A DNA stretch of 56,972 nt from an uncultured Clostridia bacterium. Lineage in GTDB: Bacteria > Bacillota > Clostridia > TANB77 > CAG-508. This document shows positions 1 to 10,344 of the stretch, piece after piece. Position numbers and translations under genes: made by a program. The stretch lies in contig CANQVM010000004.1 of the NCBI GenBank assembly GCA_947627265.1, positions 1-56,972 on the forward strand, read 5' to 3'. The notes under the pieces were generated by a model. It had not been told where the DNA came from. It saw only the letters and a program-made list of their open reading frames with translations, and searched no databases. How positions within the stretch are numbered: position 1 is the first letter of the stretch; each line of letters opens with the position of its first letter.

Positions 1-177
1 TAATGTTGCTATTGACACTCCTGCTAAAATTAATAATACTATTATTGTTATTACTAATGCTATTAACGTTATTCCTTTTTGTTCTTTTCTTGTCTTTAAA
101 TATAAAGTGTTCTCTGTGTTAATAAGTTCATTTTGCTTTTTAATTTTTGTTAATTTGTATTTTACGTTTTGTTTCAT
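1..177 (-). CDS. Prepilin-like N-terminal fragment of a surface protein (truncated by window edge)
   Basis: Minus-strand translation from ATG at 177: MKQNVKYKLTKIKKQNELINTENTLYLKTRKEQKGITLIALVITIIVLLILAGVSIATL; same N-terminal signal/methylation-type segment as 687..2450. Confidence 0.75.
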   Translation of the reverse strand, partial: MKQNVKYKLTKIKKQNELINTENTLYLKTRKEQKGITLIALVITIIVLLILAGVSIATL

Positions 178-256
178 TTTTCTCTACTCCTCCTTATTTT
201 TTATGAGACATTTCACAACTGTTATGCTTATGTCTCACTCTTTGGTATGAAAGCTC

Positions 257-497
<241 letters not shown>

Positions 498-686
498 TTT
501 ATTATAAAATATTTGATTAAATTTTAAATATGAAATGTAGAACTTTACAAGGACTTTCGACCGCAAAATTCGACACTTTCTATTTTTTAAATTTTTTTAC
601 TACAGTTACACACTGCAAAAAACTTAAATGTTTATCTTTATTTTTTATTGATTTATAATATTTATTTTATAATTTTTATAATCACA

Positions 687-2450
687 CTATCCAATAATCA
701 AGCATGATCGGAAAGATGCAATATTATTGCCTTGGCCATCGTAGTTAGAAAAATAGAACAAACCTGCTGAGGCATTTCCCGTATAACTACCTCCACGGCG
801 GAAGAATGGAGTATTATTATTAGGAAAACTCGAATAATCTGAATTCCACGAAGTAGAACCATTATCTTTTAATGATGTTTCGTATATTGCATCTCCTTTC
901 ACATCTTCTGCTAAATTGTAGCTATTATCTGCTGAATCGCTTTTATATACTGTTTTATATTTTGTACTTGTTCCTTTATCACTACCTACCATATCTTTAC
1001 CATTAACCTCTAAATTAGTATTTCCATTATTTATATAAGAAGCGACATATTCCCTTTTTCCTCCATTCATATCATATATACCATATGCATTTCCTGTTGT
1101 GCTCTGGTCTCCATTACTTAAGTATCCATTTGTTGTATTAGATCCTCCAGTATATGCATCTTGTTCATTTGATGAATCTTGAGAGCTATACGTGTCATCA
1201 TTTATTTCTACTTCTGCTCCATTTCTTCCATATTTACTATGTGCTAAATATGCTACTGCTCCCCATTCACTATTTTTTAACATATGGCTGTCTGAACTTC
1301 TATTCATATTATATGCTAGTGTATACATTGTTCCTATATTTTCTACTGATGAACTTTGTACTCCTGGTAATACTTTTAATTTTATTTGTTGTTTTGATGT
1401 TTCACTATTTATTTGTTTTGTTGATGTTTCACTTTCACCTACATATGCACTTATTTCAAATTTTGCAACCCATATTCCTGTTATTCCATCACTATCTCCA
1501 TTTTTACTTCCAAAGCCTCCACCTATTGATGCATCTGATAAAAATGCTGGGTGTACTAACCATTGATTTTGTTTATTATCTGTATATGTTATTTTACTTG
1601 GATCTGTTAATACTTCTTCTTCTGTTCCATCTGCAAACTCATTTGTTGCATCTTTTAAGAATTTTATTTCTATTTTTCCTGTAGTACTTTGGTGATATCC
1701 ACTTGTTATTTTATATGCAAATCTTGGTATCCATACATAATATCCTGTTATTTTTCCTTCACTATCTGTTGTTACTGCATTTGCCCATTTTGATGTTTTT
1801 CCATCAGTATCTCCTGTTTGTTCTTTATAATCATACCATGTACCATCTTTTGTATAATCATTTAAGTCACTTGTTAATGTTACTGCTGTTAATTCACTTC
1901 CTAATTTTGGTGCATTTACCTTTGCAGTTGAATTGTATCCACCCAATTTAGATACCTTGTTTAACTTTGTCCATTCTCCTATTTTTTGCGTTTCCGGTAA
2001 ATTGCTTTCTTCTTCATTATATACTTGTATTATATTTCCATTTTTATCTAATACATACTCTCTTTTACTGTTATTAAATCTTACTCTAAATCCTTCTCCC
2101 TCATTTACTACTGTTGTATCAGCTCCTAATTTTTCTAGTTGATATTGTAATCCTTCTTTTGTAAGTATTCCTCCTGCTTTATCTGCTGTTTCTGCTGCAA
2201 CTGCCATCGCAATTTGTTCTTTTTCTGTTCCTATTTCTGTTTTTGTTTTTGCTTCATTTGCTTTTGTTAATATTCCATTTTCTCCTGTTAATGTTGCTAT
2301 TGACACTCCTGCTAAAATTAATAATACTATTATTGTTATCACCAATGCTATTAACGTTATTCCTTTACTTTTTTCTTTCAAACCTTTTTGTTTTAAATTA
2401 CTATACTTATTTTTCATTTTTCTTTCTTTGTGTAGTTCTTCTTTTTCCAT
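687..2450 (-). CDS. Prepilin-like N-terminal domain protein with FGE/C-type-lectin-like C-terminus
   Basis: 587 aa ORF; KGITLIALVITIIVLLILAGVSIATLTGENGILTKANEAK N-terminus; C-terminus YDMNGGKREYVASY...FFRRGGSYTGNASAGLFYFSNYDGQGNNIASFRSCLIIG resembles a formylglycine-generating-enzyme/CLec fold. Confidence 0.75.
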   Translation of the reverse strand: MEKEELHKERKMKNKYSNLKQKGLKEKSKGITLIALVITIIVLLILAGVSIATLTGENGILTKANEAKTKTEIGTEKEQIAMAVAAETADKAGGILTKEGLQYQLEKLGADTTVVNEGEGFRVRFNNSKREYVLDKNGNIIQVYNEEESNLPETQKIGEWTKLNKVSKLGGYNSTAKVNAPKLGSELTAVTLTSDLNDYTKDGTWYDYKEQTGDTDGKTSKWANAVTTDSEGKITGYYVWIPRFAYKITSGYHQSTTGKIEIKFLKDATNEFADGTEEEVLTDPSKITYTDNKQNQWLVHPAFLSDASIGGGFGSKNGDSDGITGIWVAKFEISAYVGESETSTKQINSETSKQQIKLKVLPGVQSSSVENIGTMYTLAYNMNRSSDSHMLKNSEWGAVAYLAHSKYGRNGAEVEINDDTYSSQDSSNEQDAYTGGSNTTNGYLSNGDQSTTGNAYGIYDMNGGKREYVASYINNGNTNLEVNGKDMVGSDKGTSTKYKTVYKSDSADNSYNLAEDVKGDAIYETSLKDNGSTSWNSDYSSFPNNNTPFFRRGGSYTGNASAGLFYFSNYDGQGNNIASFRSCLIIG

Positions 2451-2618
2451 TTTTCTAAACTCCTCCTTTAATTTTTCTTTTGATATGTAAATGCTTTATT
2501 TTTTATGTTATTTTATATTATAAAAATCTACACAACCTTTTAATCTATTTTTTACTTATTTTTACTTATTTTTAGTATTATATAGAATTATTATAAAATA
2601 TAGATCTAATATAATTAC

Positions 2619-2853
2619 AAAAAGACAGAACTAAAAACCTATTTTATTTTATCTTTTCATAGGCTTTAGTCTTGTCTTTTTTTATATTTATTCTTTTTTT
2701 ATATTCTTCCAATAAATGTATGGTGTGTGTGTGTGTGTGTGTGTGTACAGCCTCAACATTTATAGCGTTTTTACTCTTTTGCATTTTCGTATCCCTTTTT
2801 TTACTTTAGTTTTTATTTTATTGTACACTAATAGTTGTAATATTGCAAGTTTT
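2619..2853. repeat. Duplicated upstream/intergenic module copy 2 (hairpin + GT tract)
   Basis: Same module as copy 1 with (GT)12 at 2723-2746. Confidence 0.85.
2723..2746. repeat. (GT)12 dinucleotide microsatellite
   Basis: Direct reading of sequence. Confidence 0.95.
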
Positions 2854-2903
2854 TTTGCTAATTTCTTAAAATTCTTAATTTTATTTTTTAAAGAAACTTA
2901 TAA

Positions 2904-3398
2904 TTATTCCACTTGATTTTGATTTTCTTTATCTGATTTCATTTTTTCCCAACAATCATCAGCTTGACCTTCAATATTATTTACTAAACTTTTAAAATCA
3001 TGCTGTTTAGAATTTTCTTTTGCTTCCCTTATCAAATTGTGAGTTTCATAGATTGCAAGTGGATTGGTCTTATAATGAGAGCATACATTATTAAATTTTT
3101 CTTTAAATCCTTCTATACTCAATTTGCCACCTAAAAAATCACTATATGAATGAGAAAGTTCAAATTGTAAAGAATAGTAATAACTTTCAGCATGAGATGA
3201 TTTAACATATTTTGATTTAATCATATCTTCTGTAGGATTTTCTTTATAAAACTCATTTAAAAAGCCAAAAATTTCGTGTAGTGAATTATTGGTATAAAAA
3301 TATAATGCTTTGATAGATGGGTTATCTACTTGTGAGTTATGAGTTGGCACTTCTGATTCTGAAACCTTTAATTTTCTTTTAAAATCATTATTTTCCAT
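2904..3398 (-). CDS. Hypothetical protein
   Basis: 164 aa ORF; no family recognised. Confidence 0.6.
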   Translation of the reverse strand: MENNDFKRKLKVSESEVPTHNSQVDNPSIKALYFYTNNSLHEIFGFLNEFYKENPTEDMIKSKYVKSSHAESYYYSLQFELSHSYSDFLGGKLSIEGFKEKFNNVCSHYKTNPLAIYETHNLIREAKENSKQHDFKSLVNNIEGQADDCWEKMKSDKENQNQVE

Positions 3399-3662
3399 AA
3401 TTATAAACCCTGATAAATTATACTTTTTAAAATATAATCCTTTCTTTATAAACTTTACTTATTATTTACAAGAAATAAAAAAATATACAAAACAGAATAA
3501 GTATTTAGAGCATATAGAAGTAATATTATCTATGTTATTTGCTAATATTATTTTATCTCTTATCAAACCATAACCAATACTTTTTATTATTGCTAGTAAG
3601 AATTTTCAAGCGCAAAATTCGACATTATAATGAGACATTTAATCTCTGTCCCTATTGTCTAA

Positions 3663-5171
3663 TTAATATACTAATATATATAGTGTATCTCCATCAAATA
3701 TTAATTGTTCTTCTGAAAATTCTTTATAATCTTTATATATCATCTTTTCAGAATATATTTTTGTAGACATTCTTACTGGTTCTAATTTTCTATTACAATA
3801 AAAGTTTATTGCTTCTGAAATACTCCATGAACATGCTAACTTTCTTTCTGTTAAAGAACCAATTGGTCTAATTCCAACTGCATATTGTTGTGGATTTTGA
3901 TCATAACAATATGCAAATTTTGTAATCATATTTCCTGTTTGTTGTTCATATTGTTCTAAAGTATATTTTATAGTTTTTCCCATATTTTCTTCTACTCTAT
4001 TAGAAGCAATATGTTCAGTTATATTTTGCATAATAAAAATATTATTAATTATAAATGATACAATAATAAAACTATATATAAACTTTGTTGTTTTTTCTTT
4101 ATTTACAATAGTGCTTTGTGCTAATAATATAATTTGGGAAGCTCCCCAAAGCATTGTTAATGGTTCATTTACTCTTCCACATATTCCTGTATTAAATATA
4201 AACATTGGTACAATACATATTATAAAAGAAACCATAATTAGTAATATATATTGCATTATAATTTCTTTTTTTGTTTTTAAGATAACCATTGTAATAAAAC
4301 TTATAATTAGAACTATTGTATTAGTATTATCTGGAAGCATATGCATAGTTGTATTCCATAATTCATCTAGATATTCTAAAACTGTCTCTCCTCTTAATAA
4401 AACTGCCTCCATATCAACCAAATGCATCATTCTGTCTTGATTACTATTTAATAATTTTGTACCTATTTGTATTGCTACCATACATATTGAAAGAACAATT
4501 ACCACAATAATTGTTAATTTTATCATTTCAATAAAGAATTCTTTTTCTTTTATTTTATATTCTCTTGTATCTACTATTTGTTTTACAATATATATTAATA
4601 TTGCAAATACAGGAAACATATTTAATACGCCTTGATAGCAAAATACTGCTCCTAATAAAACAAAAAATATTTTTATATATTTATGTTTTGGATTATTTAC
4701 CATTAATTTTGTAGCTATTACATTTAATAATACGCCCAAACACATAACAGCTGATTCTGGAAATAATAAATATTCTAAAGTAAATTGATTTAATATTAAT
4801 ATAAAACAACTTGCAAGTATCATAAGTTTTAATATATTTTTTTTGGGCTTTATAATATCTTCTATTATTTGATTTATCAAATAAATTGCTGTTGCAATAA
4901 ATATAATTCCAATTATATCCATTCCAATTATATAAGCTGGAATTGGTATATTTAATATTCCTGCTAAGTAACATACAATTGTTGATATTAATCTTCCATC
5001 TAATAAAAAGTATTTTGATGGATATTCCATATAGCCTAAATCATATAATACATATGTGTCTGATGAATAATGCATTTGTAAAAAATTTTGGCAAAATAGT
5101 ATTGTTATTCCAAGTATTATAAAATATCTTATTACATTTTGTTTATTTAATTGTTTTAACTTTTCTAACAT
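3663..5171 (-). CDS. Polytopic membrane protein, GtrII-like glucosyltransferase domain
   Basis: 502 aa, many TM segments; SSDTYVLYDLGYMEYPSKYFLLDGRLISTIVCYLAG resembles GtrII-type proteins. Confidence 0.55.
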   Translation of the reverse strand: MLEKLKQLNKQNVIRYFIILGITILFCQNFLQMHYSSDTYVLYDLGYMEYPSKYFLLDGRLISTIVCYLAGILNIPIPAYIIGMDIIGIIFIATAIYLINQIIEDIIKPKKNILKLMILASCFILILNQFTLEYLLFPESAVMCLGVLLNVIATKLMVNNPKHKYIKIFFVLLGAVFCYQGVLNMFPVFAILIYIVKQIVDTREYKIKEKEFFIEMIKLTIIVVIVLSICMVAIQIGTKLLNSNQDRMMHLVDMEAVLLRGETVLEYLDELWNTTMHMLPDNTNTIVLIISFITMVILKTKKEIIMQYILLIMVSFIICIVPMFIFNTGICGRVNEPLTMLWGASQIILLAQSTIVNKEKTTKFIYSFIIVSFIINNIFIMQNITEHIASNRVEENMGKTIKYTLEQYEQQTGNMITKFAYCYDQNPQQYAVGIRPIGSLTERKLACSWSISEAINFYCNRKLEPVRMSTKIYSEKMIYKDYKEFSEEQLIFDGDTLYILVY

Positions 5172-5184
5172 CTTTTGCTTCTCC

Positions 5185-5276
5185 TTAATTTTCAGGTGGA
5201 CTATATTTACTCCAAGTACCTAATGCATAATAGTTTGACCAGCTATTATACCAATTTCTAAATTTCCCTTCATTTT
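5185..5276 (-). pseudogene. C-terminal gene remnant
   Basis: Minus-strand frame KNEGKFRNWYNSWSNYYALGTWSKYSPPEN* with no start codon and an upstream in-frame stop. Confidence 0.35.
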
Positions 5277-5321
5277 TTTATATTACCAATTCTAATTTAA
5301 TAATTTTTTTATTTTTGTTAA

Positions 5322-6302
5322 TTATTCAAAAGTATCTAACTTTTTAATAGCATTACCCCTTAAGTAAGCCTCAATTGACATTCTTTTTGCGTTTTCTCCT
5401 TGTACTTCTAATAATTTTAGAATATTATTTTTAGTTTTTATATATAATCCTTCTTTTGGATTGGCTATTAATATTGTTCCATTTTTTAAATTATCCATAT
5501 TTAAATATTCTTTTTTTATTTGAGCTTTTTGTATCATTTTATCTATAGTTACAACTTCAACTTTCCAAAATTTTATTTTTTTTCCGTTTAAATATGAATA
5601 AACACCCATAATTGGGTTTAATCCTCTCACTAAATTTTTTATTTGTGTAGCATCTTTTTCTTCCCAATCTATTTTTGCTATTTCTTTATTAAGCATAGGT
5701 GCCATTGTAAAATTACCTTCTTGTTTTTTACGTGGTGCTGTTCCTTCTTGTATTTGTTTTAAAGTTTTTACTAAAAGTTTTGCTCCAATTTTAGATAGTC
5801 TATCCCATAGTTCTCCAGTTGTTTCATTTTCTCCTATTTTAACCTCTTCTTTTAAAATAATATCTCCTGTATCCATTCCTTCATCCATATACATTGTTGT
5901 AATTCCAGTAGTTTTATCTCCATTTAGTATTGCCCATTGTATTGGAGCCGCTCCTCTGTATTTTGGTAATAAAGATGCATGTACATTAATGCAACCTAAC
6001 TTTGGAATATCTAAAATTTCTTTTGGAAGTATTTTACCATAAGCAACTACACAAATAACATCTGGATTTAAATTTTTTATTTCTTGTATTATTTCTACAT
6101 TATTTCTTATTTTAAGTGGTTGATATACGTTTAAATTTTTTTCTATAGCAAACTGTTTTACAGGAGAGGCTGTTAGTTTCATTCCTCTCCCTTGGGGTTT
6201 ATCTATATTTGTAACAACTCCTAAAATTTCATTTTCATTATTATATATTGCTTCTAGACTTTCCTTTGCAAAGTCTGGAGTTCCCATAAAAACAATTTTC
6301 AT
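5322..6302 (-). CDS. fmt: Methionyl-tRNA formyltransferase
   Basis: MKIVFMGTPDFAKESLEAI..., NVHASLLPKYRGAAPIQWAI; adjacent to def. Confidence 0.96.
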   Translation of the reverse strand: MKIVFMGTPDFAKESLEAIYNNENEILGVVTNIDKPQGRGMKLTASPVKQFAIEKNLNVYQPLKIRNNVEIIQEIKNLNPDVICVVAYGKILPKEILDIPKLGCINVHASLLPKYRGAAPIQWAILNGDKTTGITTMYMDEGMDTGDIILKEEVKIGENETTGELWDRLSKIGAKLLVKTLKQIQEGTAPRKKQEGNFTMAPMLNKEIAKIDWEEKDATQIKNLVRGLNPIMGVYSYLNGKKIKFWKVEVVTIDKMIQKAQIKKEYLNMDNLKNGTILIANPKEGLYIKTKNNILKLLEVQGENAKRMSIEAYLRGNAIKKLDTFE

Positions 6303-6494
6303 ACTTTAAAAATTTCCTTTCAATATGTTTTTTAATTATTTGTCATCTTATCTAAATTTAATACATTAATATTTAGTGGTCAAAAACCACATTGTGTGTT
6401 GCTCTAGCTATAATTTGACTATAAATAATTAATACATAAAATTCAGAAATAATTTATATTTAGCAATTAATACACAAATTGCATATTTGTAGTA

Positions 6495-6971
6495 TTATTC
6501 TTCTGGTTCTATATATTCTAATGTTCCAGGTATTATTTTTTCAACAAATGTTTCTCCATTTAAATGGTCTACTTCATGGCAAATGGCTTGTGCTAGTAGC
6601 TCTTTTGCTTTTACTTTTATTTTTTTTCCTTCTCTATTAGTATATTCTGCAACTACTTCAGCTGGTCTTACTACTTTTGCAAATTTATTTGGAAAGCTTA
6701 AGCATCCTTCATCTACTTCTTGCTCTCCTTTTTCTTTTATTATAATCGGATTTATCATAACAATAGGTCCCTTATCATCATATAAGTCAATTGTAATTAC
6801 TCTTTTTAATATTCCTACTTGTACTGCTGCAAGTCCAACTCCATTGTATTTATGCATAGTTTCTATCATATCATCAATTAAAGTTTGTAATTTATCATCT
6901 ATTACTTCTACTTCTCTTGATTTTTTATTTAAAATTTCATCACCTTCGTATCTTAAATTTCTAATTGCCAT
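6495..6971 (-). CDS. def: Peptide deformylase
   Basis: GVGLAAVQVG, EGCLSFP, QAICHEVDHLNGETF motifs. Confidence 0.96.
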   Translation of the reverse strand: MAIRNLRYEGDEILNKKSREVEVIDDKLQTLIDDMIETMHKYNGVGLAAVQVGILKRVITIDLYDDKGPIVMINPIIIKEKGEQEVDEGCLSFPNKFAKVVRPAEVVAEYTNREGKKIKVKAKELLAQAICHEVDHLNGETFVEKIIPGTLEYIEPEE

Positions 6972-6999
6972 TTTTATTGCTCCTTTCTTAGATATTTTA

Positions 7000-9231
7000 C
7001 TATGACATATTATTTGGATTTACATCAATAGAAATTCTTGTTGTTTTTATATTTCTCTCATAAATTTGTTTTAAGCATTTATTTAAAATTTCGTTTGTTT
7101 TTTCTGTAATATTTCCTTTAATTATAATGCGATAACGTAATCTATTTTGTATTTTATCAATTGGTGCTGGCATTGGTAAAAATATTTTATAATTTTCTTC
7201 TAAATTATTTTTCAAGTATTTATATACTTCATTTGATATATACTTTATTTCATCTTCTTTTATACTATTGAAACTAATTACTATTATATCACAAAATGGT
7301 GGATATTTTAATTGTTTCCTAAGAGCAATTTCTGTTTTATAAAACATTTCATAGTTTTGTTTTTTTGCACATTGGATACTAAAGTTTTCTGGATTATATG
7401 TTTGTATTTTTACTTTCCCTGGTAATTTTTCTCTACCAGCTCGTCCGTGCAACTTGAGTTAAAATTTGAAATGTTCTTTCATTTGCTCTATAATCATCAA
7501 TATTTAATGAACTGTCTGCTGCAATAACGCCTACCAAAGTAACATTTGGGAAATGATGCCCTTTCACTACCATTTGAGTTCCAATTAAGATATCTATATT
7601 TTCATTTTTAAATTTATTTAATATTTGCTCATGTGAATTCTTTTTACTTACTGTATCTACATCCATTCTAATTGTTGTTGCTCCGTGGAAATTGCTTTTG
7701 TATTTCTTGTTCAAGTTTCTGTGTTCCTGTTCCGAAATATCGTATTTTATTGCTACCACATTCTGGACATATTTTTACTATTTCTTTTTCATAACCGCAA
7801 TAGTGACATTTTAATTTTTTTTCATAACTATGATATGTTAAGCTTATATTGCAATTTTTACATTTTACAGTATATCCACAATTTCTGCACATAACAAATG
7901 TTGAATATCCTCTTCTATTTAAAAATAGTATTGTTTGTCTTTTTTGTTTTATATTTTCTTCTATTGCTTTATATAAATCTATGCTAAGCATAGAACGATT
8001 TCCATTTGCTAGCTCTTGCTTTAAATCAATTATATCTATTTCTGGTAATGATGCTTGATTTGCTCTTTTAGTTAACTTTAATAATTCTATTTTATTTAAA
8101 ATAGTTGCTTTATAATAGGTGTTTATATCTGGTGTTGCACTTCCTAAAACAAGTGGACATAGTGCTTGTTTTGATATGTATCTTGCAATTTGTTTAGCAT
8201 CATATTTAGGGTTTGATTCTGATTTATAAGAACTATCATGTTCTTCATCTATTATAATAATTCCTAAATTTTCAATTGGTGCAAATATAGCCGATCTGAC
8301 TCCAATTACTATTTTTATTTTTCCATTTTTTATTTTATTCCATTCATCATATCGTTCTCCAATAGATAATTTACTATGTAAAACTGCTATTTTATCTTTT
8401 CCAAATCTTGAAATAAAACGATCTATCATTTGAGGAGTTAAAGATATTTCTGGAACTAATACTATTGCTGTTTTTTCTTTTTCTATTACTTTTTGTATTG
8501 CTTGTAAATATATTTCTGTTTTTCCGTGATCCTGTTACACCATATAATAGAAATTCTTTTGGATCACTATTTTCAATTGCATTTTCTATTTTAGTATATG
8601 CCTTTTGTTGTTCTTCATTTAGTATTAAATTATGTGTTTTAGTAACAGTTTTATCTTGTAATGGATTTCTTTCTAATTTTTTTTCAATTACTTCTAAATA
8701 TCCATTTTTAACCAATGTATTTACTATTGCTCTAGAACAATCTGTGAAAATTTCGATCTCTGATATTGTTCCCCCTTCATTTGATTTAACAAATTGAATA
8801 ATTCTTTTTTGTTTATCTGATTTTAGCTTTCCTGTTTCAATATCAAATTCTATTTCTTCTATATTTTTTTTTAAATATACTACATTTATTATTTTATCTT
8901 GAACTATTTTTTCTTTATTTCTTGTACCAGGAGTAAGCATAAGTTTAATACAGTCTGAAACATTACAAAAATATCTATTTGCCATCCATTTTGCTAAATT
9001 AATTTGCTTATCAGTTAAACCATCTTGTATTTTTTTTATTTCTTTTATATCATAATTCGATTTTTCTTTTATATTTACTACAAAGGCATCTTCTAATTTT
9101 TCACTTTTCCCAAAAGGTACTAATACTTTGCTTCCAATTATAATCTGGTCTTCTAATTCTTGTGGTATATTATAGTCAAAGGTTCTATTTAATTTTTTTG
9201 CTGTTCTATTTATGATTACTTCTGCTACCAT
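7000..9231 (-). CDS. priA: Primosomal replication helicase PriA (three CGGA recoding sites)
   Basis: Four overlapping ORFs (8392..9231, 7668..8429, 7433..7759, 7000..7452) join at three CGGA sites into one PriA: GVTGS-G-KTEIYLQ, LEQEIQKQFP-G-ATTIRMD, QVA-G-RAGREKLPGKV; zinc-binding CRNCGYTVKCKNC present. Length 2232 nt fits three +1 shifts. Confidence 0.93.
7444..7447 (-). other. CGGA recoding site (Gly), priA site 3
   Basis: GTT GCA CGGA CGA GCT GGT; (7759-7447)/3=104; restores QVAGRAGRE. Confidence 0.9.
7682..7685 (-). other. CGGA recoding site (Gly), priA site 2
   Basis: TTT CCA CGGA GCA ACA ACA; (8429-7685)/3=248; restores QFPGATTIRMD. Confidence 0.9.
8523..8526 (-). other. CGGA recoding site (Gly), priA site 1
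   Basis: GGA TCA CGGA AAA ACA GAA; in-frame CGG first base at 8526, (9231-8526)/3=235; restores Walker A GVTGSGKTE. Confidence 0.9.
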
Positions 9232-9273
9232 TTTTTCTCCTTAGTGGATTAATTATATTGTATTGGTTTTAAA

Positions 9274-9840
9274 TTAATCCATATTACCAGATTCATTTTT
9301 TATTATAGTCATAATGATTTTTAATGTATTTTCTAAATTTTCATTTTTTAATACATAATCATATAGGTTAATTCTAGATTCTTCATATTCAAACCTACTT
9401 AATCTTAAACGGATTTCTGCTGGACTTGGTTTATCTACTCTTTGTGTTAATCTTCTTTCTAATTCTTCTTTAGATACTTTTAAAAAGATTGTTATTACTT
9501 TTGTATCAGCTTTTAGTAAATCTTTTAAATGTTCTGTGCCATTTACATCAATATCTTTTACAATAATTTTACCTTCTTTTATTTTATTATTTAATAATTT
9601 CTTTGAAGTTCCATAGTAATGATTATGGTGAACATCATATTCGTAGAATTCACCATCCTCTATCATTTTTTCAAATTCTTCTTTACTGACAAAATTGTAA
9701 GTTTCTCCAGGTACATCTCCTGGGCGCATAGGTCTAGAAGTAAAAGATGGAAGAGATTCTACATTTTCCATCCTTTTTATTAATTCCTTCTTTATTGTAT
9801 CTTTCCCTGCTCCTGCAACTCCTGATAATATTACTAGCAT
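9274..9840 (-). CDS. gmk: Guanylate kinase
   Basis: MLVILSGVAGAGKDTIKKEL, SFTSRPMRPGDVPGETYNFV. Confidence 0.95.
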   Translation of the reverse strand: MLVILSGVAGAGKDTIKKELIKRMENVESLPSFTSRPMRPGDVPGETYNFVSKEEFEKMIEDGEFYEYDVHHNHYYGTSKKLLNNKIKEGKIIVKDIDVNGTEHLKDLLKADTKVITIFLKVSKEELERRLTQRVDKPSPAEIRLRLSRFEYEESRINLYDYVLKNENLENTLKIIMTIIKNESGNMD

Positions 9841-10022
9841 ATTTCAACCTTCCCTTCTGCAATTTCATTTGCAGCTTTAGTTACTGGAGACTCTTCCTTT
9901 ACATCTGTTTTTGCTTTATCTCCTTGTGCAATTTGTCTTGCACGTCTTGCTGTTGCAATTACTAGTTCATATCTGTTATCTGCTTTTTTTAATAATTCTG
10001 AAACACTTGGTTTCACCATCAT
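9834..10022 (-). CDS. rpoZ: RNA polymerase omega subunit
   Basis: 62 aa, MVKPSVSELLKKADNRYELVIATARRARQI; follows gmk. Confidence 0.9.
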   Translation of the reverse strand: MMVKPSVSELLKKADNRYELVIATARRARQIAQGDKAKTDVKEESPVTKAANEIAEGKVEIC

Positions 10023-10047
10023 ATTAAATCACTCCTTTTTTATAATT

Positions 10048-10329
10048 TTATTTTGTTGTATCTGCTAATTGTTTGCTAATATCTTCTTGTGATATTGTTT
10101 TATCAATTCTTCCGCCTACTGTTTCTGGTTGAACTGCTGATAGTATAATGTGCCCTGAATCCATAATTAAAACAGCTCTTGTTCTTCTTCCATATGTTGC
10201 ATCTACTGCAGTTTTATTATCTTTTGCTTCTTGTACCATTCTTTTTATTGGTGCTGACTCTGGGCTTACAATTGCTACAATTCTTTCTGCTGAAACAATA
10301 TTTCCAAATCCTATATTTACTAATTGCAT
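10048..10329 (-). CDS. remA: Extracellular matrix regulatory protein RemA-like (DUF370)
   Basis: [35 protein letters not shown]. Confidence 0.92.
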   Translation of the reverse strand: MQLVNIGFGNIVSAERIVAIVSPESAPIKRMVQEAKDNKTAVDATYGRRTRAVLIMDSGHIILSAVQPETVGGRIDKTISQEDISKQLADTTK

Positions 10330-10344
10330 AACATCAAATCCTTT

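Noticed and set aside
1154-1951. Numerous plus-strand ORFs opposite minus-strand genes (e.g. 1154..1684, 11256..11702, 41654..42019)
   Set aside because: Antisense shadows of AT-rich coding genes: Leu/Phe-rich, no RBS, no recognisable domains.
5581-5595. Other CGGA tetranucleotides (e.g. fmt AAC GGA, galE AGC GGA, yicC ACG GAA)
   Set aside because: They are out of frame with respect to CGG, and the genes read through without a frame change.
7000-9231. priA (and spoIIP, truB, ylxQ, deacetylase) as ordinary pseudogenes or random sequencing errors
   Set aside because: All eight lesions are the same inserted C before an in-frame GGA Gly codon. No other lesions are seen, and flanking coding is conserved. 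Many GGA codons (e.g. gmk GVAGAGK, pilin LAGV) show no insertion. Read-level confirmation is still required.
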